This document shows positions 12,648-25,100 of a DNA stretch of 64,000 bases, piece after piece. Positions within the stretch are counted from its first letter, which is position 1. Every line of letters begins with the position of its first letter. The notes below the pieces were generated by a model. That model ran no database searches and was not told the origin of the DNA. It saw nothing but the letters and a program-made list of their open reading frames with translations. The translations under genes and the position numbers were made by a program. The DNA comes from Dipylidium caninum (lineage: Eukaryota; Platyhelminthes; Cestoda; Cyclophyllidea; Dipylidiidae): assembly GCA_017562135.1 (NCBI GenBank), contig QEYB01001046.1, forward strand, positions 3,348,001 to 3,412,000, in the 5' to 3' direction.

Positions 12648-13332
12648 CAGTGGCATGAATTTTTTACCTGATTTACAGTGAAATAGTGAGATTATAAAAT
12701 ATATTTCGGCTTATTTTCTATCGGAAAGGTAAGGTGGAGGCGGAGATTAGGTTAAGAATGTTTGGACGAAGTCGCCGTGAGACTGACGTCGGTGACACGA
12801 GGAAACAACACAAAATCTAAGGTTCTCTCATTCACTTCTATGTCAATGGCTTAGAATCCGGATTTTGATGATTGTAGTGTTTCGATAGGCCCATTTTCTC
12901 CGTTTATGCCAATCGTAAAAACTAGCGCGATTTATTTTCATCCAGAGGCCTTTCGAGGTCCTGCTTAAGTTTACAATATAAACCTAGAAATAAACGTTGT
13001 CCGGGTTTGTCGTTATTGCTGAACATGAACTACCACATTTATTAAACTATCAGGTAATGCAAATGGCAAACGTAGTAGCCGCTACTAAAATTGAAACGCA
13101 CAAGTGTCCTTGAAAGGACACCGGCGCGGATAGGTCAATTGGTACAATTGATGTATAGGTTAATTCTTTGGTTCTCATCCAATTACAGCTAGGTATCGAT
13201 TGCAGTGACGCAGAGCGCACATACGGGTATTAAATAATTACACGGATGGATGAAGATAACAATCCCATTTTTATTAAGAGAGCAAATAGTTTGGAGCACT
13301 GTACACAAGGTGATGAAGGAGTTCCAAGGCAA
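12648..13332. other. Intergenic space between convergent UTP3 and PELO
   Basis: About 680 bp between two genes transcribed towards each other, so it holds both 3' untranslated regions and polyadenylation sites. I saw no open frame with family similarity. Confidence 0.5.
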
Positions 13333-14887
13333 TTAAGCGGTGACCATTTCCTCACTCTCAGAGTCATCCTCCTCATCGCCCTCTTTGTCGGATTCAGGTT
13401 CCGGAATGGGGAAGCGCAGAATTGCCGCAATCCCCGATAGCTGGTTCAATTCTGAGGAAGTCATACTTGACTAGTCAAGACGAAAAAAGAATACCAATAT
13501 TACAGGCAACAAGACTCACGTTCCCCAGAAACGTGAAGGCTGGAGAAGATGCGCACGGTGCCCATATTCTCTTTGACCGAGTCAACTATAGCTACAAATT
13601 TTCTGCGCTCTGCCAAATCACGAGAACGGAAAAGTGAATCCGAAATCAATAGAGTCTCTACAGCGAATGCGTCAACAGCTGCTTGTACGTGCTTTACTCT
13701 AGCAAAAAATAATTTACGTACACTAAGACTCACCCATAGAAAGCACGAGAGGCGTCTACCTTTAGCATCTGGTAGAAATCATTTAGTGCGGTTATCTCTC
13801 CCGCAGCCTTAGTGTTGGCGATTTTATTCACTACTATGGCATCAGATAGAATTTCTTTCAAAGCATGCTTGTGACCAGAAGAGGAGTGCACCAACATGAA
13901 CTTGCTCTTGTTATCCAAAAATACACGCTTATCCTCTGCTCCGCACAACGCTTGTTGACAAAGGTACTCAAAAAACTGATCCTTCAGAAAACCAGGACTG
14001 GCTACTATAACACACTTGACGACTGAAAGGGAGAGGAGTTTATGATAGGAAGTTTATTAAAAAATATAACATGTAAATTGGTTGGAGGCTTACCATCAAA
14101 GCGCACATGACGTTCAATGGCCTGTATAATCTGATCGAAGAACTTCGCAATCGCCTTATCGTGTTGAGAAGTGGGCATATTGGCCCGTTTGCGAGGAATA
14201 GTGCTTTCAATTTTGGCTCGAACGTGGGTGGTCGAGTTGGTGATGAGGCAGACGTAGGCCAGACCAAGGTGCATGATAACGGTAGCGAGGTCAGCCTGTT
14301 GAGTAGGATCACCAGCTTGATCGACCAGAAGAATGGAGACACTGTCCCAAGATTCCTTAAATAAGGTGAATTTTTCCTGCACACCGACCTGCAATGTGTG
14401 GTAGGCACCCATTTTCACGTACTGGTTCTCAACTACGTTCTTGCCTTTCAGGTGGAGAATTGAACCCTAAAAATGGTTTCCGAAAACGACAAGATGAAAC
14501 GTCAGCTTCAGGAAGAAAAAAAAGGAAAGGTATCCTAGTGAAGTGCTTAAAAACGCTTAAAATCATGTCATTGTAAATGGAAGCAAAAATTAAAATCGCA
14601 TACAAAGACAGAAAATATTGTTTCGGCCAGCAATGCGACCCCGTTAAGGTCCTCACATGTGTATCAAAGTCGATAGTCTCCACTTCAATCGTAAGTGTTG
14701 TACGGACGGTTTTCGAGGTGACACTTCCGGTAGCGTTTTCATTTTGAACTTTGCGCAATGTTGAGCAGGAAACCCTATCCCCAACTTGGACCAGGTTGTA
14801 TACGAGCCACATATCCTCTTCATTTTCAGCAATCAACGAAATGCTCCCAGAAGCATATTTGTCGATATCTTTGCGAAGCACTCGCAT
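13333..14887 (-). CDS. PELO: Pelota (Dom34) ribosome-rescue factor, complete
   Basis: The eRF1-like partner of HBS1 that recognises stalled ribosomes in no-go and non-stop decay. Five exons on the minus strand give 396 residues (human 385): 14887-14657, 14466-14094, 14022-13734, 13698-13520, 13451-13333 (stop TAA). All junction phases agree (DFDTH-GSILHL, RFD-VVKCVIVASPGF, FYG-VKHVQ, SGE-QLNQLSG). The start MRVLRKDIDKYASGS aligns with human MKLVRKNIEKD, which is why I prefer this ATG to an in-frame one 18 bases upstream. Conserved landmarks include EEDMWLVYNLVQVGDRV, VKMGAYHTLQ, IPRKRANMPTSQHDKAI, KFMLVHSSSGHKHALKE, NTKAAGEITALNDFYQML, DSVKENMGTVRIFSSLHVSG and the acidic C-terminal tail. As in all pelotas there is no GGQ peptidyl-hydrolase motif. 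Intron 3 is only 35 nt. The gene is divergent from KSR. Confidence 0.97.
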
Positions 14888-15492
14888 ACCGTAGATAAAT
14901 AACACAACTCACTGACATCGTGTGGTGGCCAATTAGGCTGAATTTAATGCAACATAAGGTTGAAAGAAAGAGTAAGGGTAGGATAGATGGAAGAACCAAC
15001 GCAATTAAGTTCGGAATCAATAACGAGATACTAATGAGGGTTGTTTTTTGGGTTGGGGGGATCATTTTAGCCTAATTCTGCGGCCGTTAGAGATAATCGG
15101 CTAAAAATATTTGGTAGAATATACGCTTTAATGATTTCGGCACTGTTAGCACTGACCAGGTTGGCTTGATGTTTTTTTAAAGGCCAAGTCTAATCATAAC
15201 TTGTGTTATGAGTGCGCAAATGATCAACATTCGGATATCCACGCCGTTTTACTTCCGTTATACAAATAAAGGAATAAAACCATTATATTAGATTATTTAC
15301 ATTGACGAATCTCTGGTACCTCGGGAAGAAGCTCTCCTCATACTTGCAAAAAGTGGAAACGGCCATATATTATTGTTGCGTCCCCACCCTGAAAACTTTT
15401 AACAGTTAAAAGTCTTAAATTTTGCATAATAAATTGACCGTTTTTGGTTTTTGTTTTTCATGTAAATGTATATCTCATATATTTGGGTGCAG
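14888..15492. promoter_or_regulatory. Divergent 5' region of PELO (-) and KSR (+)
   Basis: About 600 bp between the pelota start codon and the first recognised KSR exon. That KSR exon begins mid-codon (phase 1), so at least one upstream KSR coding exon with the start codon should lie here or within the first 15.5 kb; I could not identify it. The stretch presumably includes the pelota promoter. No specific element is recognised. Confidence 0.4.
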
Positions 15493-16100
15493 ATAAACAA
15501 GACTTAGGGCACATCACCCAACGCGCCACCATTGATTCGACAAAGTTTTTATGTGAGGTTGTCATGTCCGTTGCCCATGTCGATGACGGCTCCAAAACTC
15601 CTCTGCAATATTGCACTGACTTGCAGAATCTGATTAATATAACCCTTGATTATGTGCTTACTCCGTTGAGAAGGGAACTCAAAAAATCTGATTATTCGGA
15701 CATCCTTAACTTGGAAATTCAAGATGGAGAGGTAAGATATTCTTCTAATGCACTTTTGTAGAATAAAACTTTCGAATATATCGCTCAGCAAATTTCGGAG
15801 GTTTGTAACGCAGATGAAGACGTTGCGGACTCTATTCTGCTGAAATATCCGAGTTCAATTTCATGCTTTCGTTGTTTAGGAATTGATGAAGACACTATAA
15901 ATGGTCTTTTTTACCTCCGTGATATCACATTTTTGAAGCTTTTGGACATGCCAGAGAATGAAGTTACCCATATTTTAAGAGATTATAGTGTTTCCCAGGA
16001 GGACACTGATCGAATATTAGTGGGCTTATCGAAAATACGTAGTAATATTGACCTTTTAGAAAGTGATCAACCTTTTGAAGATGACACTCGTAACTTGATT
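15493..16100 (+). other. KSR N-terminal CA1 (coiled coil/SAM-like) segment and a 30-nt intron
   Basis: The exon ending LEIQDGE (15731) and the one starting NKTFEYIAQQISEVC (15762) are separated by only 30 nt, GTAAGA...TTGTAG, phase 0. The second frame has an in-frame stop directly before the acceptor, and the first frame reaches a stop shortly after the donor, so an intron is needed if both belong to one protein. The downstream part (ITFLKLLDMPENEVTHILRD) occupies the place of the human segment beginning [20 protein letters not shown]. Confidence 0.7.
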
Positions 16101-19100
16101 AAACAGGTCATAAAGTTAACCGAAAAGAATGATCCCTCTCCTGATCTTGAGAAGCCAAATGGGTCTATTTTACTCCATTATGATCTGGTCTCTAGTCCTC
16201 CTCTTTATGTGACGGGACCTCAAGATCTAGATGAGGGTTCTTTTCGTTCTCGGACTCATGCTAATAATGCTTCAATTGTTATTCAGCGCGTCTTACGTTC
16301 AGGACGGTACAGCACCGACCAGAGTAGTGATATTGAGTATTCCACTGATTTGATTTCTCCCCCCATTCCTTCTCTTCGGTCTGGCTCGGAAAGTCACCCA
16401 TCTTCGTGTTTTTCGATTAATCCTCCTAACCTTCAATTCTCTTTCAATTCTCCTGCTTACGCTGTTGACCTCACAACACAAACCTTGAATCGGAATCCGC
16501 GCCGTGCAAAAACACCCGTTCCCCTCCATCGTTTTTATCGGGCTCTTTCTCCTAGTACACACCGTACTAATTCCACAAATATAATCAAAGCAAGCTTTTT
16601 TGATGGCGGACTTTCTGTGCCATCAACACCCGCCCCTCGTGTTTTTGGGACTCCAATCCGTCAAAAATCCCCATCTAGGGGACCTCTTATGTCTGCCTCT
16701 TTTACTAACACTAACGATAGCCCTCCTCCGCCGCCCCACTCACCATATTCATTCTTTCAACGCAACTCTACTCCCCGCGAAAGAGGATTTAAAGCCCCTA
16801 CCACTCCTCCTTCCAAGCATCGAATCAAATTCGCGTTTCCTCTGCATCGCAGCAAATCCCACGAGTCAAATTTGGCTAGCAGGATTTACCCTCCGTCTAT
16901 TGTGGCGGCAACGATGGCACCCCCCAACGGTCTGTTGAAAGGCGGTCACGCGACTTCGAAGAATGCTGTAAAACTTGCCCACTTTCAAGCCACTCCCGAG
17001 TCTCACTCCCCGACTGTGAATGACGTCAATGTTTTCTGTTTCCCCACTCCGACCCACTCAGGGATCGCTGCTCCTTCTTCACCTAAGCATGGCTCGCGAT
17101 TGGAACATCAGCAAAGTCATATCCGTCAACTAGGTAAATCCTAGTATTAAAAATGATTTAACTGATATTTTAATAGCGGCAACAAACCTTGTAAAATTGG
17201 CATCCGTTAACATTTTATTTTTTTCTCTTGGACTGCGATATTCTTATTGCCGGGGACATTAAAGTGTCGTTCTGACTCTAGCATTGACTACTTACGAATT
17301 TCAGCTAATTGGAAATGGTTTATTGTATCAATTAAAACGCGCAATGGATAATGAGTTTGAATAATGCGTGTTTTAGGGTCTGATGTGTGTGTAACGTTAC
17401 TTTTAGTGATTTTGATACTAATTAATATTTCTTTTAAGAAAAGGACACAATTCTGTGGCTATTTTCCGTTTCAACTAATGTTTTCCTATACCCATTTCAA
17501 TGTTGTTTTGGTGTAATTCCTTCTCTAAAACGGCTTTTATTTTTTCCTATTTGTAATTGTAAATGATGACACCCTAGTAGAAGTAAAATGGTATTTTAAA
17601 TGGTACTTTTTTATTATACATTTTAGGTCGTCTAACTGTTCCCTTTGATGCAAACAAATCTGCCAACCTTCTTCCTTTGCCAAAGCATAAACATCGGTAA
17701 GATTCAAAAGTCTTTAGTTTTCCATGGTCGTTTTTAGTTTCGAATGTGAAGCCAGGTTTGCCAACTTCGTTCGTCGAACCCCATGTGCTGTTTGTAATGG
17801 TCGTCTGACACTGCGTTTCCCTCACTGCATTTATTGCAAGTTAGTATCTACTGGTTTTGTGGGCAATGCGTTCTACCCCTTCTGCGCTAGCTATTTACCT
17901 TTTAGCATGAAAACTCATAAGAACTGCGTCGCTATTGCCTCGAAAATGCCCTGCCCCGGGCCTGCACGATGCAGTGACTCAACAGATGCACATCGTGAGT
18001 CGCGCTTTTCTCTGGTTGAAGTTTATTGTAAGGAGGAACTTATAGAATATCAGTTACGAGTTGCAGTCATTCCTTCTCCTTGAGGAGGTACTTTGTTGTA
18101 CTGTATATATCTCTGTTCAATGTTGTGGTTTCAAACTCTTTACCTCATCTTAGATTTTGCATAAAATGACTAATTTCAGGTTTTTTAACCGTCTTTTTGG
18201 ACTTCTTGGGATTTTATACGTTGGTGAGTCAAGGATAAGAGTAATAAGTTTTATTTAATAAAACTTAGATTACGGCTACAGAATTTTCCAGTCAAGCTTA
18301 TTTGTCGCTTTGTGCATAAACATTCCTTACCGTCTCCAGCTATTAAAACCCTTTATTTGTTTAGCAGTCTCAATGCAAGATTTGTAGTTTGTTCTAAAAT
18401 TTCAGTCTATTAAAACGGTAATCCGTGCTTTAATTGCAGCACTACATCGTTAAACCCTTGTAATGGAAAGGAATTACACCTATTAGGGGCGCTAGTTATC
18501 TGTTTTTTGTCTAGCGTGTGCTCGAATATTAGGAAATTGTCATTACCGTAGTCCATTATAGATATTGTTAATCTTATACCGGTTTGGTATTGTGCGTGTT
18601 TCCCCACAATCATACGCATCAGAGGAGAAGCGGTTTTAGTACTGTCTCGAAGACATATCATCGCTTTCACTACCACTTTTATCACTACTTCTAATCATGA
18701 GCGCGCAGGTACAACATTCATTTTTTTCGCATGCTTCACACGTGTCCGCTTATGTATCGACAAGTCAGCCGTTATCGTCGACCCTCCGTATATCTTCCTC
18801 TCTATATATGTGCACCGAAGTATGCGTGCACCTTTTTTTCTTTTTCATCACTGTCTTGTTATGGATCTTGATAGTAAGTTAATTTTTTTACATTTTCCTT
18901 TTAACTTGGATCTTTTTCGACTGAAATAATTTGTGTTTACTGCTCTACGTTCTAACTTATTCTCTTTGGTTTCTTTTCATTTCAATCGACTCCGTATCAT
19001 TTGGTTTCTGTTCCAGAGCAAAGTGTCACTACTGACTACACTGCGCCCAAATGCAATATCTTTTCAAAGCGAGTTTTTGTGGGTGATTTTAACTAAAAAG

Positions 19101-22100
19101 TCTTGCATCTGGTAATGACTACAATCTTCCGTGTTAATGCTTTGTCTCATCACTAAAGCTGCAAGGACTATCTACTGTTAATGAGTATGTATATTTACCA
19201 AGTAACCCAATTCTTTATTAGTCAAGCCTTCGCTTCGCACGTGCGCATGAGCATCATTGTCCATTGTTTTTCTGGCATTTAATCACTCCAACTTACCTTT
19301 GAATTGTTATATGTATCGATAGTTGGAAACTGAATTCGATTATTTTTCGGGCACAGTTTGACATGTTAACCATTTTGTGCTAATTGAAAACAGCTTTAAT
19401 CCCCACACTTATGTAGGGATATTTTGTGGCCATGCAGTTAGCTTCCAGAAGACCCTTAGACATTCATGTTTACGCTTTTTTACTCCTCGCTAAACCTAAG
19501 GTAGGCCTAAGTACCCTTTAGTCAATCATTTACTGTAAGTTAAATACTTCCTTTCCGTAACCCATTTCCTTTAAATCCTGAGGCCAACCAGGCCGATTAT
19601 ATATAAAAGTTGTAAGTATAACAATAAAAATTCTCTAGGAAATAGGTAAAGTTTTATTAATCATCGGATACCTTTTGGAAGCGGAAATTTAAACCGTTCT
19701 GGGGGACGATTAACTTTTTTCAAAGATTTTGTGATTTGATTGGCGGGTGAATCTGTGCACTTCCTTCAATTAGCTTGCGGTAGACTATGCAATTTTGAAT
19801 ACCATTTCAGACCCTATGTTAACAACAAAAGGTAAAATAAATGCGTCCCGTTAATTTGTAATACCTATCATATACAGTTAAATTTTCTCGTTGAGCAAAT
19901 CATGATGTCATGGCAGTATCTCGACAAAACAGGCAGCAGGCCAGATTAAATGTTATTTCAGACTAATACACTGAAAAAAAATAAGCGATAGTCATCACCT
20001 CCTGTCGTTTGGCATTATTTCTTATGGAGTAAGACTTGTTTCCTTGGGGCAGTGACACTTGCATATTCCTAGCCGGTTTTTAAAACAAATGACTAAACAG
20101 AACCATTGAGCGTACTTTTTTTAGTTGTCAACTCTATCATTTAGGCTTGATGCTGATGGAGACATTTACTTCATACGTTCCTACGTACGCTTACGTTTAA
20201 GACTTATATTAATTTTGCTATGCCAAGTATTACTGACCATTGTCAGTAGCTGGCAACCTTTGATGACACCTTTTCAAATGCTACCCCTATTGCTAAGAAT
20301 GTGTAAACACAAAAGTGGATACACATGTAATAATTTCATTGAGTAAATGGAATGTCATTGTGAATAGCATCAAAAAATTTAGTTGTGAGACAAAATTTTA
20401 TCTTGCAAGAGAAGTAGGAGCAATAAATGTTCAGAAAATAAACACAAAGCACCTGCTATTTTTCAGTTAGTAACTCGGACTCTACCTTGCTTTTTCTATT
20501 AGGGTCTCTAAAGTCACCACTATGTCATCCTTTTTCTTAAGTTTCGTTATTTTTATTTGGCCTCTCAGAGCATCAGTACCCTATGTCACCAATAAAAATC
20601 CTCACCTTTAAACTGCATGGAGTGAATAGTATCCTCTTTGCTCTTTTCGAATTGTAATTGATGGGAGAGCGGGTTGAGATACGTACCCCAGTCTGCTCTT
20701 ATGTGGAATTTAAGAGATATTTTAGGCGCTTTATGATCTTCTGCTTCCAAACCCAATGTTAATTGAACTAGTACTCGAAAGGTCTTGGGAACACCAGTTA
20801 CCTACTAATCTTCGTAGATTTCGTTGGCGCGGATGCAAATTCTAGGTCTCCATCAGCGACTAATTCTCGACGTTTATTATCTGCTTGTTTTCTCCGTTGT
20901 CCTGTTACAGTCATGTCTTCGTTACACAGGGGAGTTATATGTCATCAATTTCGTTGACCTTCCAATTAAGCCAACCTTCCTCCGAAAACGATTGCTAACA
21001 TACATATCTTCCATTGGTCGGCCGTCATGGTTAATTTTCATTCGTCAACGTCGGCAGACAGGTCTCTGCCCACCACTTAGCTTATGGGAGTGAAACAGCT
21101 CTCATGGCCACGATGTTCAAAACCTCTCAAAAGACATAGGTGTTGGTTGCTCGAGCAGATCCGAAGTCTTTTTGTGAAGTCAAGCGGAATGTGATTTGTG
21201 CACTTGAAGGTCGAGAGTTAGTCGATTTTACTTGGTAATACAGGGGAGTAGGAGCGATGACTTTCGGGATGCTAAGTGAGGTTGTTTACTTTCACAGAAT
21301 AAATACATCAGTTCAAGTCAAGGACACTGGTTTCGCTTAGGAAATTTCCGATTTTAAAAATTTCCACATTTTGGGAGCGTCAACACAATCTGCCTGGTTA
21401 TTTTGTTTCATTCATTTATTTTGGAAGAAACTAGTCTTTCCGACGTCTTTTGAGGTCTATGAATTGCCACTTCCTTGGCACTTAGGTATTTACACTAGGT
21501 TATTTAGCAAGGTAATTTGCATCACAGTTATGCAAATAATTAGCATTTGGGTGGCTTCGGGGTCACATCCAATTTACCGTTTCCGATCTTAAAATTTTCT
21601 CCAGATGGACAGTTTATTGGCTAATCTAGGGGAGCCAGTGGGAATTTTCCCTACCTTAGTTTGTCCAAATAGACGCCTTACTTAAAGTGATAATGTCTCA
21701 AGGTAGCTTTATTCATTGCATAATATGTCTGTATAATGGAGGACTCCACGATTCACTGATTGATCTCATTATAGGATCTCTTACACACAGTGTCCTTATT
21801 GTTTCTGAGAGCTTTGTGCTATCGCATTTAGTTTTACGATATACTTACCGAAAATGGGGCCAATTGAAATTATCAAGCAAAAATCCAATACCTTTCGGAA
21901 GAACTCGACACCTATTTAAATATTCTAGGTAATTCTGTGAGAACATTGAAAATGGGTGCCAACGCTGCTGGGTCAAATATTTTACTGGTAAGTTCTTCAG
22001 ACACCTAAAAAATCTGTCTTACCTTCTTGTCTTAACGCCTAGAACTCATCTTGCACGCCTCATGGAGGGTGCCTATTTTTGGACTAGACTTTAAAAACAG

Positions 22101-25100
22101 ACGCAGAGTTATCCGTTAATGTTTTTGATAGGTCAGAAGTGTGATATCGTCCAAGTTGATAACTGAGCAATTATGAAGTAATTTGCCATCTAGGTGAGGC
22201 GGCACATCCCCATATGCAGATTTAACTTTTTAAAGCGGAGTTGGAGAGGAAGGCTTGTTGAAAATAAACTGTGCTGATTGATGTGTCACCTCAAAGTTAT
22301 TTTCTCCTCAATGTAATCATGTTTTTTTAGTAGGATAGCGATCTTTTCAAAGCTCCATCAGGTGATGAAACAGATAAGAGTCTTGCCGATTCTAGCAATA
22401 ATTTTAATTGCGTAATCATACCGGTAAAAAACCAGCCCGGAGACAAACTGACGTGTTTTTTCAGTATTTAATAAAAATTCTGAAGAAAAGCGATTCCAGA
22501 GAAATCAGTGTGAATACTTCTTTGTGAGTGGTCTATCCTCACTCACGCCGACTTTGCATATAGTAACTATTTTGGCCATGGTTTGTGACAGCATTTTCTT
22601 ATATGGATTCTTTGCGTTTGACGTCGTTGATATCGCTTTTTCCAGGTGTCTGCAACAGCCTATTAATATACCAACCGATCACAGAAGAACATTAACAGGT
22701 TTTCTAATTCAAGCTTCAAGTCATTGATAAAGTGGTTGTCACTTACCTTCTGCTCAGGAGACTTAGATTCAAATTTTTGACGGTCCACTCAAACACCCAT
22801 CTAGCAATAAATTCCTCGACCTTGGGATTTTTGAACGATTAAAAGAGGTTGATGCAAATTTCTTTTTTGTCCTAGAGGGTTAGTGAACTCTCTTGTCCAG
22901 AAAACCTATTTTACATCGATCAACTGGTGATTTTCTGGGGTAAACATTCAGCCTAGAAGTGATTATTGAAATTATTAAGTACAACCTAAATATGAAATTC
23001 GCCCCAAATAAGGAATCGTCGATGTTTTTTGCCAATGCTGAAATGTCTTACAGTTGCTGCACTGCATTCGGACCTAAAGTAATTCTTTCACTCGTGATTA
23101 AGATTTAACCGGTAAAATATTCCACTTCATTCTTGAATAAAATTTGCTAGTTGGATTTTGCTTGATTGTTAGTTGAGATGTTTCACGTAGGAAATCAGAA
23201 GACTTCTTTGTCCTAGACATTGTCGTATCTTTCTGGCTGTCTGTCGTTACTGTTGCTTGTTTTTGATTTCACACTGGTTGCTTATTTATTCTGCGGCGTG
23301 ATGTCACCCTATGCCTTCTTTTTCGAGGCTTATTCGATACAAGACCATCCGAGAATTTGAGAATTTGTGATATATACTTAGTGCTTCGAATTTCAGGCAT
23401 TAACTATTCGTGTTTAACCTCAGGAACATTATTTTCGCTCCCATATTTTCAATTTAGGTGATTTATTTTAACTCTACGATCATTAAAACCACCCATTTTT
23501 GCAATGCTACTAATGTTAAGTGAATTATTTAGACGATATAATGTAGAACGTCGCGATACTGCGAGCTTTTCAATTCTTTACGTCGATGGGCCTAACGCCT
23601 TCTGAAATAGGATTTTTTATCGAAGATTTTTTTAGCCCTTGAATTTTTTTTTCTCAACTTAGTATTTCGTAAAGTTTGACATTGTTGAATATCACTATTT
23701 TTAGAATTATGGGGTGGTGCCTTCTAGATTTTGGGTGTTGGAAAACTTTCAGGGCTCCGATTGTTCAAACAGCGCCTCCTCTTGCAACAGTTGTTCCACC
23801 CCTGGGTCGCCGTTCCAAGTGGAATCGGGTCCTGGAAAATGTGGTCATAGCAACGGCAATCTTTTCAACCTTTCTAAACCCTCCATTGGCAATGCTCCTA
23901 CCGTAGTACCCAATGACATGCTGCCCGAATGCGATCTCAGTGAGTTACTTACTTTGTTTACTGAAGTTTATTAACGGCCCCTACTTAGCTTTGGTCAGAT
24001 AGGGTAAGATTTTTTGCATATAAGACGGATTCACGTCTGGCAAAAATTTTTTGGTTATCAAAGTGAGGTGATGTGGAGGCGTCCTCAGTTAGTGTGTAAA
24101 ATTGGGTCATGATCCTGAATTTCCCGACTTTGTGTAATTACATGTATGATTGTACCAGTCAGCAGCTACAAATAATGGGTATTTACAGGAGTTTATTATC
24201 TGTTGACTGAGAACCGTCACGTTTCCACTCAATTACTTTTACCACGGACAGAAATACCGTCTCCTAACCATGGTTATTTGAATTACCGCCTTTGCAGGAG
24301 AATGGTAAGTTAAACCCACAAAATTGCTATTTTATTCGATTTGAGTTTTCCCCTACTTGACTGTTTGCCTGACTGTAAAATAGGTTTCGATAGTGAATCG
24401 GGTAACGATGGTTTACCAGTTTGGTCACCCGTGGGATCCCCTAAATGTTGCCGAATTCTCGAACTTCAGTAAATTAAAGTTGCTATCATTAATGGTACGA
24501 CAAATATGCGTTCCTAATGGCCGCGATTTTACTCGATCAGCACGTGACGGATAAGTCAGCGTTGACCTTCTATACCACATTCCCCATTTTTAGGTAACCA
24601 CCCTGGTATAAACGGACTTCAACCACCAATACGGTAGGAGCACTAATATTCTCATTTAGTGAATTTATGTCGAAACACCTTTTAACAACTTTAATTTGAC
24701 TTTCAGAACATTTTCTTCCTGTGAGAGCTCCAGGACTGTAGTAGAGGTTGGTTAAAACCCCATTTTTAGATTTACAAGAAGACGTAAGAAATGGAATTTT
24801 CACACCCTTCCTTAGTTGGGTAATGGTCATAGATTAGTACGACCTACTTTGTCGTTATCACCTTTTGCTGCCAGGCCACTTTATTTTTTATTACTGGCTG
24901 GAGGCAGATGAATGAATCCCTAAGACGATAAAGGAAGGCTTTAAGAGTGTGAAGTCGCTTTCTCCTCACATGTTTGAACTGCTGTCTACTTTGCTTCTCT
25001 TTCCAGGACGGACTTTCTCGCTTGGAATCTATCGAAAGTCAAGATGATCATCCTGCGTTCACCCGGACGAACAGTGTACGCCCCGTGTGCATAGTTTCGG

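Noticed and set aside
18410..18882. KSR exons within the large intron
   Set aside because: The frames are short and T-rich or run on the opposite strand, and they lack KSR-like linker composition or matching phases.
25060..25075. RTNS read as the second KSR 14-3-3 site (RTESVP)
   Set aside because: The exon joins directly to SVTLKEWDIP, which matches the human segment just before the kinase domain (KTSQTSIYLQEWDIP), not the RTESVP site after C1.
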